From positions 1-33,225 of the forward strand of contig JAQGOF010000022.1 of assembly GCA_028293745.1 (NCBI GenBank): a DNA stretch of 33,225 nt, read 5' to 3'. The first letter of the stretch is position 1. Every line of letters starts with the position of its first letter. Made by a program: the position numbers and the translations under genes. This stretch comes from Gammaproteobacteria bacterium. GTDB lineage: Bacteria > Pseudomonadota > Gammaproteobacteria > Steroidobacterales > Steroidobacteraceae. Below are positions 1 through 8,685 of the stretch, in pieces. The notes beneath the pieces are model-generated. The model did not search any database. It worked only from the letters and a program-made list of their open reading frames with translations, and was not told the DNA's origin.

Positions 1-55
1 CGGATCAGACCGTCGAGTACTCTGGAGCGCAGATAGTGATCCGCAGGAGCGCGCC

Positions 56-835
56 ATGACGACTGCCGCCGTAGTACGGCACACGACGTATCCGAGTCTC
101 GAACACAAAAGGGTGGTAGTGACGGGCGGCGGCTCCGGCATTGGCGCGGCCATGGTTGAGGCATTCGCACGCCAGGGCTCGCAAGTGTTATTTCTCGACA
201 TTGCCGAAGCCGATTCGCGCGCTCTCGAGCGCGAGTTGCACGGTTTGCCCGTGAAGCCGCGGTACCTGCCTTGCGATCTGACCGACATGCAGGGATTGAA
301 AGACACCTTCGGCGGAATCGAAAAGCAGATCGGTACCGTGCAGGTGCTGGTCAACAACGCGGCGAACGATGACCGTCATCGGCTCGAGGAAGTCACACCC
401 GGGTACTGGGACGATCGAATCGCTGTAAATCTGCGGCATCTGTTCTTCGGTGCGCAGGCAGTCGCACCCGGAATGAGGGCGGCGGGGTCCGGTGTCATCA
501 TCAATCTGGGCTCGATTTCCTGGCGCCTTGGCTTGACGGATCTCGCCATTTATCAAACCGCGAAGGCCGGAATCGAAGGTCTCACGCGCGCGCTCGCCCG
601 CGAGCTGGGAGCTTGCGGCGTACGGGTGGTATGTGTGGTGCCGGGCGCCGTGAGTACACTGAGACAATCGCGACTGTGGCTCACTCCTGACGCCGAAGCG
701 GACATTCTAAAATCGCAGTGTCTGCTGGCACGCGTCGAGCCGAGGGACGTCGCCGCTATGGCGCTCTTTCTCGCCTCAGATGATGCGCGCATGTGTACCG
801 GGCATGAATATTTCGTCGACGCAGGCTGGTGTTGA
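56..835 (+). CDS. xylB: D-xylose 1-dehydrogenase (SDR family, Caulobacter XylB-like)
   Basis: This 259-residue classical short-chain dehydrogenase should oxidise D-xylose to xylonolactone with NAD+ in the cytoplasm, the first step of oxidative xylose catabolism (Weimberg or Dahms). The Rossmann motif TGGGSGIG is at residues 23-30, NNAAN at 100-104, the catalytic Ser at about 153, and YxxxK at Y166/K170. From memory, the run YPSL..KRVV.TGGGSGIG, the segments NDDRH and NLRH, and the ending TGHEY..DAGW match Caulobacter XylB closely, which is why I go beyond 'SDR'. AGGAG at 45-49 sits six bases before the ATG. It opens an operon: the next ATG follows its TGA directly. Xylose released by the GH31 downstream would be its substrate. 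An L-arabinose or fucose dehydrogenase role is the main alternative. Confidence 0.85.
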   Translation: MTTAAVVRHTTYPSLEHKRVVVTGGGSGIGAAMVEAFARQGSQVLFLDIAEADSRALERELHGLPVKPRYLPCDLTDMQGLKDTFGGIEKQIGTVQVLVNNAANDDRHRLEEVTPGYWDDRIAVNLRHLFFGAQAVAPGMRAAGSGVIINLGSISWRLGLTDLAIYQTAKAGIEGLTRALARELGACGVRVVCVVPGAVSTLRQSRLWLTPDAEADILKSQCLLARVEPRDVAAMALFLASDDARMCTGHEYFVDAGWC

Positions 836-1438
836 ATGTGGTTTAGAAACACGACTCATTCCGTGCGCAGCAAGATATTGTGCGCGCTTCTCGGCGCGGC
901 CTCGTGCGCGACCGCCGCGGTGGCGTCGGCGGAGGGCGCGTATCACAACTTCAAAGCCGCGATTTACATCACAGTCGGCACTACCCGGGAGTTGGCGAAC
1001 CCGCAGACGCTGCAGGAGCAATACAGCCGTATCGCAAGCCAGCTGCGCTTCGACAAGGTCTATCTCGAGATGTATCGCAACGGTCAGTTCGCGGACGAGA
1101 AGTCTGTCGAGACGATCAAAAAGTTCTTCAGCGAAAAGGGCATAGCCGTCTCAGGCGGCGTCACGCTCGCGGCCGGCGGTCACGGTGGCCAGTTCGGAAC
1201 CTTTGACTACGAGGATCCGCGGGATCGCGCGGAGTGTCAGCGTGCCGTGGAGATGGCGGCGCGGCACTTCGACGAGGTCATTCTCGATGACTTCTTTTTC
1301 TACACTACCAAGAGCGACGCGGACATCGCGGCCAAGGGCAAGCGCAGCTGGACGCAGTATCGCCTCGAGAAGATGCGCGAGGTTGCCGAGAGCCTCGTGC
1401 TGAAGCCCGCAAAAGCAATCAACCCCGCGTACGGATGA
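836..1438 (+). CDS. Exported glycosidase-like TIM-barrel protein, N-terminal part (frameshifted)
   Basis: This reading frame gives 200 residues with a signal peptide (hydrophobic run about 13-30, AxA-like site near VASA). It continues as the first half of a (beta/alpha) barrel: a YIT strand, KVYLEMYR, the glycine-rich GGVTLAAGGHGG, and EVILDDFFFYT at about 143-153. An acidic strand end of this kind often carries catalytic residues. The frame stops in TGA at 1436-1438, just where the next frame resumes with IIKYPNWYEHF. One extra base near 1428 would join both halves into one protein of about 650 residues. The ATGA overlap mimics translational coupling, but neither half looks like a complete fold. 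It follows the xylose dehydrogenase without a gap. I do not recognise the CAZy family. Confidence 0.6.
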   Translation: MWFRNTTHSVRSKILCALLGAASCATAAVASAEGAYHNFKAAIYITVGTTRELANPQTLQEQYSRIASQLRFDKVYLEMYRNGQFADEKSVETIKKFFSEKGIAVSGGVTLAAGGHGGQFGTFDYEDPRDRAECQRAVEMAARHFDEVILDDFFFYTTKSDADIAAKGKRSWTQYRLEKMREVAESLVLKPAKAINPAYG

Positions 1439-2781
1439 TCATCAAGTATCCGAACTGGTACGAGCACTTCCAGGGACTGGGCTACGATCTTGACGTGGAG
1501 GCCAGGAGGTTCGATGCCATCTATACAGGCACCGAGACGCGCGATCCGCAGATCACCGACCAGCTGCTGCAGCAATACGAAAGTTATCTGGTCTTCCGCT
1601 ATTACGACAACATCCGTCCGCACGGCGGAAATCGCGGTGGTTGGGTCGATACGTTCAGCACGCGCTACATAGACCGGTACGCCGAGCAGCTCTGGGACAC
1701 TCTGTTCGCCAAGGCGCCGGAGATCACGCTCTTCAACTGGTCGCCGCTCGCCTCACCGGAGGCGGTGGCCCCGGGCGAGCGTGATGCCTGGAGCCGCGAG
1801 GCGACCAGTTTCAATTGGGAAGAGATGAGTCATTCTCTGAAGGCGCCGAAGGGGGTCCCGTCCGCTCCCGGCTGGGCACGCGCTGCGGGTTATTCGCTCG
1901 AGCAGGTGGACGCTGTCCTGGGCAGGTTGGGGCGGCCGATCGGGGTGGCAAGCTACAAACCCGTGTCGTCGAGCGGTGAGGAGTTCCTGCACGACTACCT
2001 GGGCAACATTGGTATCCCGATCGAGCTCGCGCCGGAGTTTCCCAAGGAGGCGAGCCTCGTGTTGCTGACAGAGGCAGCACGGCACGATCCGGACATCGTC
2101 GCGAAGATCAAAGGTCAACTCACAGCAGGCAAGAACGTGGTTGTGACGTCGGGCTTGCTCCATGCCTTGCAGGGCAAGGGGATCGAGGACATTGCCGAGT
2201 TGGAATACACAGGCCGCAAAGTTACGATCCATGACTTTCTCAACGGCTACGGCGCGGGTAACGGCACGAGCCTGAACGACGCCGGGCATGACAATCCGGG
2301 CATCCTCTTCCCGGAGATCCGTTTCTACACCAACGACTCGTGGGCGCTGATCCGTGGCGTCAGCAATGCGCACGGCTTTCCGATCCTGCTGATGAACCGC
2401 TACTCCCGCGGCATCTTTTACGTGCTGAACATTCCTGACAACAGCGGCGATCTCTACAATCTGCCGCAGCCTGTCACCAGGGTGATCAAAAGTTACCTGC
2501 AGGCGGATTTCCCGGTGCGTATCGATGCACCGGCCCAGGTGAGCCTGTTTGCGTATGACAACGGCACGTTCGTCATCCAATCCTTCAGGCCCGAGGCTGT
2601 GCAAGTCAGCGTGTCGATCGCGGGGGCCAACGGAAAGTTGCGTAATATCGTGTCCAACGAGATGCCGGCGGCCGAGCCCCAATCAGCCCCTGACAGACGA
2701 GCCGCGCCGCAGGCCGCGCCGCGAACGAGCTTCAAGGTGCGAATTCCGGCGCATTCGTATGCTGCATTTGCAACTGAGTGA
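1435..2781 (+). CDS. Exported glycosidase-like TIM-barrel protein, C-terminal part (frameshifted)
   Basis: This 448-residue frame continues the protein begun at 836. Residues 1-130 look like the rest of the barrel: KYPNWYEHF, then FDAIYTGTETRDP with an acidic E34, then VFRYYDNIRPHGG. Residues about 160-330 resemble a glutamine-amidotransferase-like alpha/beta domain (LVLLTEAARHDPDIVAKIKG, GKNVVVTSG). A beta-sandwich-like tail (VSLFAYDNGTFVIQSF..VRIPAHSYAAFAT) closes it. Barrel, amidotransferase-like domain and small beta domain in that order recall GH42 beta-galactosidases, but I see no GH42 signature and make no family call. There is no convincing ribosome binding site before 1435, which fits a broken gene better than a second gene. 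An Ala/Pro/Arg-rich linker at about 415-430 precedes the last strand. Confidence 0.6.
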   Translation: MIIKYPNWYEHFQGLGYDLDVEARRFDAIYTGTETRDPQITDQLLQQYESYLVFRYYDNIRPHGGNRGGWVDTFSTRYIDRYAEQLWDTLFAKAPEITLFNWSPLASPEAVAPGERDAWSREATSFNWEEMSHSLKAPKGVPSAPGWARAAGYSLEQVDAVLGRLGRPIGVASYKPVSSSGEEFLHDYLGNIGIPIELAPEFPKEASLVLLTEAARHDPDIVAKIKGQLTAGKNVVVTSGLLHALQGKGIEDIAELEYTGRKVTIHDFLNGYGAGNGTSLNDAGHDNPGILFPEIRFYTNDSWALIRGVSNAHGFPILLMNRYSRGIFYVLNIPDNSGDLYNLPQPVTRVIKSYLQADFPVRIDAPAQVSLFAYDNGTFVIQSFRPEAVQVSVSIAGANGKLRNIVSNEMPAAEPQSAPDRRAAPQAAPRTSFKVRIPAHSYAAFATE

Positions 2782-2788
2782 GGAGGGT

Positions 2789-3821
2789 ATGGAGAAGTTA
2801 GGATCGGTCCGCTGCCTCCGCGCAGCGTGGATCGGGTTGCTGTTCGCGGTCGTATCGTCGAGTATCGACGCCGGACCGCACTTCGCAACAGCAACACCCG
2901 CTCAGGCAGGGTTCTCGCCGGAGCGTCTCGCGCGGCTCGATGAGTACATGAAGCGCCAGGTGGCGGGTGGCCATATCCCCGGGGCTGTGACTTTGCTGGC
3001 GCGCCACGGCAAGATCTTGGCTTTCAACAGGTACGGCGAGTCGGACCCGGATCGCCACGCGGCCATGAGCAGGGATGCCATTTTTCGCATCTACTCGCAA
3101 ACCAAGGTCGTGACCGGGGTGGCGATGATGATGCTGTTCGAGGAAGGCAAATGGCGCTTCGACGATCCGGTGACCAGGTTCCTGCCGGAGCTCAAATCGT
3201 TGCGCGTATGCAAAGGGTTCAATGAGGACGGCTCCATGCAGTTGGAGGACATCTCGCGTCCGCCCACCATGCGGGAGCTGCTGACTCATTCGGCGGGCTT
3301 TGGCTACGGACTGTCCGATGACAATCCTTTCGACAAGGTCTACGCCCAATCCCAGTTCCTGCACGCTGCCAACACCACGGAGGCACTGGAAAAAATCTCG
3401 AAGCTGCCGCTGGCCAGTCAGCCCGGACTGCACTGGAGGTACAGTGCCGCGGTGGACCTGCAGGGATATATCGTCGAGCGCATATCCGGCCTATTACTGG
3501 GTGAAGCTGTTGGCCTCCAATCACCTGGCCCAGGATATTCGGGCGAAGGCTGAGGAGTCCTTCTCGGAGCATACCGGGATGGGCTTCGGCGTCGATGTTG
3601 CGGTGGTGCTGGATTCCGCCAGGGCGGGAACCCTGCGAGCGGAGGGCAGCTACGATTGGGGCGGCGCGGCCGGCACCTGGTTTTGGATCGATCCGCGCAA
3701 CGACCTGGTTTTCATCGGCATGATCCAGGTCATGGATCGCTGGAAAGATCCACAGTTGCAAAACATTGACACGGAGACTACCGCGCTGGTGTACGGCGCG
3801 TTGGTGTCGCCCGGCAAATAG
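2789..3821 (+). pseudogene. Serine beta-lactamase-fold hydrolase/esterase, internally deleted and frameshifted
   Basis: The family (class C beta-lactamase, EstB-type esterases, DD-peptidases) uses an acyl-serine. The N-terminal frame (2789-3553, 254 residues) has a signal peptide, SxxK as SQTK at residues 103-106, the LLTHSAGFGYG segment, and a YSAAVD motif at Y218. After RISG, near 3490, the sequence jumps: the intact frame ends in 16 unrelated residues, while another frame gives LLASNHLAQDIR, then GFGVDVAVV and YDWGGAAGTWFWIDP, and stops at 3821. SNHL normally lies about 100 residues further on, so a middle segment is missing and the frame has changed. An AGGAGG lies unusually close (2 bases) to the chosen ATG. 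It is third in the xylB operon; an intact version might have deacylated the glycan, which is inference. Confidence 0.75.
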
Positions 3822-3839
3822 TCCATCGCCGGGCCGGTC

Positions 3840-3879
3840 GCGGGCCATGCTGAAAGTGTATAGCTCAGGCCCGCTTTTT
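3840..3879 (+). terminator. Rho-independent terminator
   Basis: Stem GCGGGCC (3840-3846) pairs with GGCCCGC (3868-3874), followed directly by TTTTT (3875-3879). The 21-base loop can add a short GCT/AGC pairing. It lies 19 bases past the stop of the hydrolase pseudogene and closes the left operon before the receptor promoter. Confidence 0.75.
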
Positions 3880-3896
3880 CATTGGTTGTATATCGC

Positions 3897-3954
3897 TGGT
3901 AGCGGTAACTTAGTCAGAAGCTGCTGGTAGCGATACCGAAATGGTAGCGCTAAC
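3897..3954 (+). promoter_or_regulatory. Three LacI-family-type operator copies upstream of the TonB receptor
   Basis: Three copies of TGGTAGCGnTAmC lie at 3897-3909, 3925-3937 and 3942-3954, spaced 28 and 17 bases start to start. The third, extended (TGGTAGCGCTAACA), is nearly a perfect palindrome with a central GCGC. This form is typical of LacI/GalR-family operators and, from memory, close to the Caulobacter xylose-operon site. A possible promoter is TTGGTT (3882-3887) with TAACTT (3906-3911) at spacing 18, so the first copy would overlap the -10 region and favour repression. A matching palindrome stands upstream of GH74 at 20495. No LacI-type regulator gene lies in the window. Confidence 0.7.
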
Positions 3955-4046
3955 AAATAGATCGTCTGGGAGACTTTCCGAACGGTAAACCACAGGAGCT
4001 CAGCCAACCGGATGGCACAAATGTGAAGTGAGTCTGAGGGGGACTT

Positions 4047-7000
4047 GTGTCTGCAAAGAAAGCGTATTTTGCATCAGGCGTGCCTGATCATTCGGTTACG
4101 GTCGCAACGGCTGTGCGACGCGCGCTCTGGCCGCGGGCCTCGGCCCTGACTCTCGGCGCGCTAGGTTCGATAGCATCGGGGGCTGCCTTCGCGGCCGATG
4201 TCCCCGCAACACCCAGCACTGACTCCCGGGAGACCTTGAGCGAGGTGGTCGTTACGGGCATTCGCTCGAGTCTCGAGTCGGCGCAGACGATCAAGCAGAA
4301 CTCGGAGCAGATCGTGGATTCGGTGACCGCCCAGGATATCGGGGCGTTGCCGGACCGCAGTGTGTCCGAGGCCCTGCAGCGCATTCCAGGTATCACCCTG
4401 CAGCGAACGAATAACAACCGCGATCCCGCCCGGCTCGCTTCCGAGGGGGGTGGCGTGTTCATTCGCGGCCTCTCGTGGGTACGCAGCGAGCTCAACGGCC
4501 GCGACATATTCTCTGCCAACGACGGCCGTGCGGTCAGCTTCGAGGACATCTCCGCCGATCTGTTGTCCGGCATCGATGTTTACAAGAACCCAGCCGCGGA
4601 TCAGGTCGAAGGCGGCGTCGGCGGTACCGTCAATCTGCGTACGCGCCTGCCCTTTGACTCACATAAGCAGCAGATCGCTTTCTCCGCAGACTATAACTAT
4701 GCGGATCTGTTGAAGAAGGGCTTCATCTCCGCCAACGCCCTCTACAGCAATCAATGGGACACGGGCATTGGCCGAATCGGTGCTCTGTTCTCGGCAAGCC
4801 TCGGCAACATCGGCAACCGCACCGACAGCGTCCAGCTCGGCCGCTTCGTCCCGGAGACACTCGGCGTCGCCGAGGGTGGCCAACCCGCGGGCGCGACAGT
4901 CTACGTTCCCAACTCGATGGGCTGGCGCCGGATCGACTGGCAGCAGCGACGCACGGCGCTTGCCGCCGCTTTCCAGTGGGAGCCCTCGGACAAGTGGCTC
5001 CTCACCCTGCAAGCTTTCCAGGCAAAGGCGAATCCACACGATCTGGAATACGCCGAGGGCGACTACGGCGCATACCTGGGGAACACTTACAACTATCCGG
5101 GGACCACCTTCACCAACTCGGGTGTGCTCGCGACCGGTACGCTGCCCATTACGCCGCAGCTGGATACCCGCTTCGAGCAGGAACATCACTCGACGGACGA
5201 TTTCTCACTCAATGCGAAGTTCTCGCCGACCGACCGGTTGACGTTCACCGGTGACGTTCAATACGTCAAGTCCCATTCCGACATCACGAGTCTGACGGCG
5301 TTCACCCAGGCGGGGGATGCGGCCGGCAACGGGCTTCCCACGACGCTGAACTTCGATATCAGCGGCAACAATCCCTACATGGTGCTGAACCAGACACCCA
5401 ACGTGATGACGAACCCCGCCAACTACTGGTGGGCGGCGGCGATGGACCATCTCGAGGACAACGACGCGCACTCGTGGGCCGAACGGTTGGACGGCGACTT
5501 CAAGTTCGAGGAGAACGCGTGGCTCGACTCGTTCCGCTTCGGCGTGCGCGCCACGGACAAGAGCGCCATTACGCGCCAGACAGGGTATAACTGGGCGCTG
5601 CTGAGCCATCAGTATTGGGGCGGAGGTCCTCCCGCATCCCTCAATTCGACGCCCGGATATGCGTCCGAGCTGATCCCGTATAACGATTTCTTCCGCGGTA
5701 GTGTTCAACTACCCGGCGTCGGCTACTTCCCTTCGTACCAACTCGTCAGGAATGGCACCGCCTATGCGTACTCGATACTGAAGGGCACGGAGACGGCGGG
5801 TTGGGGCTGGACGCCCCTGACCACCGACTATACGAAGGCAACACCCGGAACGGACAACCCGGCCAGCGGCATAAATGACCAGCGTGAACGCACCTACGCG
5901 GGTTACGGCTTACTGCGATTCAGACACGACACGCCGATTGGAAAGATGGATGGCAATGTCGGCGTGCGTATCGTGCGGACGCAGGAGCGAGCGGCGACTG
6001 GCACTTTGACTATCAATGCTCTGCAGAACACGCTCCCGCCGGCGACTTGCATCGCGACCTACGGTCAGGCCGCGTGCCAATTCCTGATCGACGCGACCAC
6101 ATTTGCCGGAGGAGGCAACCAGTCCCATACCTTCCCGGCCAACACCTATACGGACGTGCTTCCTACCGCCAACGTGCGCTTTCAGCTGACGAACGATCTG
6201 CAGCTGCGTTTCGCGGCCGGCAAGGCGATGGTGCGTCCCACGTTCACCCAGATGTCGCCTTACTCGAGCCTGGGGTTTGCCTTCCTCGGGAACACCGGGT
6301 ATCAGCCGGCGCTCGTGAGCTCCTCCGCGGGAACTGGCGGCAATCCGGAGCTGAAGCCCACACGTGCGAACCAGTTTGATGGCAGTCTCGAGTGGTACTT
6401 TTCGTCCAGCGGCAGCGTAACGTTCGATGCCTTCTACAAGAAGATCAAGGACTACATCTTTGCCGGTGAGGGCCTCGAGACGCTGACCTCCAACGGCGTG
6501 ACGGAAACGTTCCAGGTCAAACGGTTCCAGAACGGCTCCGATGGCAGCATCCGGGGATTCGAGCTCGCGTACCAGCAGTTCTTCGATTTTCTGCCGAGCG
6601 CGCTCCGAGGGTTGGGATTCCAGGGCAACCTCACATTCGTGGACAGCAAAGGTGGCCGCAACACGGCGGTCAACATACTCGATACCAATCAAACCACGGG
6701 TGCAGCCGATGCGACCTTGCCTTTGGAGGGAATGTCGCGGTGGAGCTATAACGCCAACTTGATGTACGAGAGGGGCCGCGTGAGCGCGCGCCTGGCGTGG
6801 AACTGGCGCGAGCGCTACCTGCTGACGACATCGGCTGCGAACATCAATGCCCCCGTCTCGTCCGAGAATTACGGCCAGCTCGACAGCGAGCTGTTCGTTA
6901 CGGTCGTTGACAACATCAAGATCGGTGTACAGGGCACGAACCTTCTGAATAGCCGCACCTACCTCGACGTGGGTGGTGCCGTTCTGGCACCTAGGTATAG

Positions 7001-7052
7001 CTGGACGGATACCGATCGGAGATACGCAATAGCCGTGCGCGCCCTGTTCTGA
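4047..7052 (+). CDS. TonB-dependent receptor (Xanthomonas/Caulobacter long type), putative xyloglucan oligosaccharide importer
   Basis: This 1001-residue outer-membrane receptor uses TonB energy to import large ligands into the periplasm. The GTG start is preceded by GAGGGGG five bases upstream; an ATG further up is followed at once by a stop. An extended signal peptide ends at about AFAA (47-50). A TonB box-like segment, EVVVTGIR, is at 66-73. The plug runs from about 74 to 200, with ALPDRSVSEALQRIPGI and VEGGVGGTVNLRT, both typical of this subfamily. The long beta-barrel ends in AVRALF with a terminal Phe as the assembly signal. Its substrate is inferred from its neighbours: GH74, GH12, GH31, GH29 and GH3 all point to fucosylated xyloglucan fragments. 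The upstream operators suggest induction by a xylose-containing sugar. The gene is intact. Confidence 0.92.
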   Translation: MSAKKAYFASGVPDHSVTVATAVRRALWPRASALTLGALGSIASGAAFAADVPATPSTDSRETLSEVVVTGIRSSLESAQTIKQNSEQIVDSVTAQDIGALPDRSVSEALQRIPGITLQRTNNNRDPARLASEGGGVFIRGLSWVRSELNGRDIFSANDGRAVSFEDISADLLSGIDVYKNPAADQVEGGVGGTVNLRTRLPFDSHKQQIAFSADYNYADLLKKGFISANALYSNQWDTGIGRIGALFSASLGNIGNRTDSVQLGRFVPETLGVAEGGQPAGATVYVPNSMGWRRIDWQQRRTALAAAFQWEPSDKWLLTLQAFQAKANPHDLEYAEGDYGAYLGNTYNYPGTTFTNSGVLATGTLPITPQLDTRFEQEHHSTDDFSLNAKFSPTDRLTFTGDVQYVKSHSDITSLTAFTQAGDAAGNGLPTTLNFDISGNNPYMVLNQTPNVMTNPANYWWAAAMDHLEDNDAHSWAERLDGDFKFEENAWLDSFRFGVRATDKSAITRQTGYNWALLSHQYWGGGPPASLNSTPGYASELIPYNDFFRGSVQLPGVGYFPSYQLVRNGTAYAYSILKGTETAGWGWTPLTTDYTKATPGTDNPASGINDQRERTYAGYGLLRFRHDTPIGKMDGNVGVRIVRTQERAATGTLTINALQNTLPPATCIATYGQAACQFLIDATTFAGGGNQSHTFPANTYTDVLPTANVRFQLTNDLQLRFAAGKAMVRPTFTQMSPYSSLGFAFLGNTGYQPALVSSSAGTGGNPELKPTRANQFDGSLEWYFSSSGSVTFDAFYKKIKDYIFAGEGLETLTSNGVTETFQVKRFQNGSDGSIRGFELAYQQFFDFLPSALRGLGFQGNLTFVDSKGGRNTAVNILDTNQTTGAADATLPLEGMSRWSYNANLMYERGRVSARLAWNWRERYLLTTSAANINAPVSSENYGQLDSELFVTVVDNIKIGVQGTNLLNSRTYLDVGGAVLAPRYSWTDTDRRYAIAVRALF

Positions 7053-7156
7053 GGTCGCGCGGCGGTTGATAAGGCTCAGTGTTCGCTCTCAGTGTCCTTT
7101 GCCGGGTAGACTGGCCGACACTGGGGGCGAACCTCCCTCTCGAGGGGTAGGGCGAT

Positions 7157-8665
7157 GTGACACTCGGTATCCGAACAATCGCAGTCGTCGGCGGAGGGAC
7201 GGCCGGCTGGATGTCCGCTGCCGTCCTCGCACGCTTTCTCGAGCCACAAGGCACGATCATCCGGCTCATTGAGTCGGAAGAGATCGGCATCGTGGGTGTA
7301 GGCGAGGCGACCGTCCCTGTCATTCAGGTACTGAACGGCCTTCTCGGAATCGACGAACGCGATTTCATGAAGAAGACGCAGGCAACCTTCAAGCTCGGAA
7401 TCGAATTCCGGGACTGGTCACGGTTGGGAAATGTTCACTTCCATTTTTTCGGCGACTTCGGCGCCCACATCGAAGGGATTGCCCCCCATCATCATTGGCT
7501 CAAGCTGCGGCAGTTGGGCGAGGCGACGCCGATCGGGGACTATTCGTTTCCTTATGTGGCGGGCAAGCTGGGGCGGTTTGCGCCCCCGGCAAGCGATCCT
7601 GGCTACCTGGGCGCTTCGTATAAGTACGCCTATCATTTTGATGCTGGCCTCTACGCGCGCTACCTGCGTGCCAACGCCGAAGGACGTGGAGTCCGTCGGA
7701 CAGAAGGCAAAGTGGTGGATGTTCAGCTTCGGGGCGAGGACGGCTTTATCCAGGCGCTGACGCTCGAGAGCGGCGAGCGCATCGAGGCGGATTTCTTTAT
7801 CGACGCTTCGGGTTTTCGCGGTCTGTTGATCGAGCAGGCGCTGCAGACGGGTTACGAGGACTGGTCGCAGTGGCTGCCGTGCGACCGCGCCATTGCAGTT
7901 CCCTGCGAGCGCGAGGGCGAGCTCACTCCCTATACCTTGTCGACGGCCCGCGCGGCCGGATGGCAATGGCGAATCCCACTCCAGCACCGCACCGGCAATG
8001 GTTATGTCTATTGCAGTCGGTTCGTCAGTGACGATGAGGCTGCCAGCACCCTGCTGGAACATCTGGATGGCCGCTCCCTCGCGCAACCGCGCCTGCTGAA
8101 GTTCCTGACCGGCCGAGCTAAGAAATTCTGGAACCGTAACTGTCTGGCCGTCGGGCTCGCGGGAGGGTTCATGGAGCCCCTGGAGTCAACGAGCATTCAA
8201 CTCATCCAGACGGCCCTGGCGCGCCTGATCGAGATGTTTCCGGACTCGAATTTCGATCAGACCCTGATCGACGAGTACAACAGGGTGACGAGCCACGAGT
8301 TTGAGCGGATCAGGGATTTTCTGATCCTGCACTATTGCGCGACGGAGCGCGCGGACTCGCCCCTGTGGAGTTACTGTCGCGCGATGAGTGTTCCGGACTC
8401 TCTGCAGCACAAGATCGAGGTGTTCCGGAGTTGTGGCCGCGTACCCCTCTATAGCGAGGAGTCGTATCAGGAGCCGAGCTGGGTCTCGATCTTCCTCGGC
8501 CAGCATGTGTATCCAAAGCGCTATGATCCACTGGTCGACAACATCGATACTGAACGTTTGAAGCGCGGTCTGCTGCACAGACGCAATTCAATCCGGAAGC
8601 TGGCAGAGGGTCTGCCGACGCATAGAGACTTCATCGCGCGCCACGGCGCAGCGGCCGCAACTTGA
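7157..8665 (+). CDS. Flavin-dependent tryptophan-halogenase-family protein (first of tandem pair)
   Basis: This 502-residue protein has the FAD motif GGGTAGWM at 12-19, GVGEATVP at about 47-54, a lysine at the PrnA Lys79 position (K79 in ATFKLGIEF), the family motif WxWxIP as WQWRIP at 269-274, and PLESTS at 341-346 with the probable catalytic glutamate E343. Known members form HOCl or HOBr from FADH2, O2 and halide and halogenate indoles. Several members sit beside TonB receptors, and some of those prefer bromide and free indole. All key residues seem present, so it should be active with a partner flavin reductase, which I do not see here. The GTG start follows a GGGGTAGGG stretch. The gene is 104 bases past the receptor and probably cotranscribed. 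Its role in glycan use is unknown. Confidence 0.88.
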   Translation: MTLGIRTIAVVGGGTAGWMSAAVLARFLEPQGTIIRLIESEEIGIVGVGEATVPVIQVLNGLLGIDERDFMKKTQATFKLGIEFRDWSRLGNVHFHFFGDFGAHIEGIAPHHHWLKLRQLGEATPIGDYSFPYVAGKLGRFAPPASDPGYLGASYKYAYHFDAGLYARYLRANAEGRGVRRTEGKVVDVQLRGEDGFIQALTLESGERIEADFFIDASGFRGLLIEQALQTGYEDWSQWLPCDRAIAVPCEREGELTPYTLSTARAAGWQWRIPLQHRTGNGYVYCSRFVSDDEAASTLLEHLDGRSLAQPRLLKFLTGRAKKFWNRNCLAVGLAGGFMEPLESTSIQLIQTALARLIEMFPDSNFDQTLIDEYNRVTSHEFERIRDFLILHYCATERADSPLWSYCRAMSVPDSLQHKIEVFRSCGRVPLYSEESYQEPSWVSIFLGQHVYPKRYDPLVDNIDTERLKRGLLHRRNSIRKLAEGLPTHRDFIARHGAAAAT

Positions 8666-8685
8666 AGGCCGCACCGAGGGAGCGG

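Noticed and set aside
1753-2682. Minus-strand open frame of 309 codons
   Set aside because: It is the shadow of the glycosidase-like gene on the plus strand; its sequence is Arg/Leu/Asp-rich with no motif.
8662-8685. TTG start for the second halogenase overlapping the first gene's stop
   Set aside because: ATG 8686 has GAGGGAG close before it and gives the usual N-terminal length.
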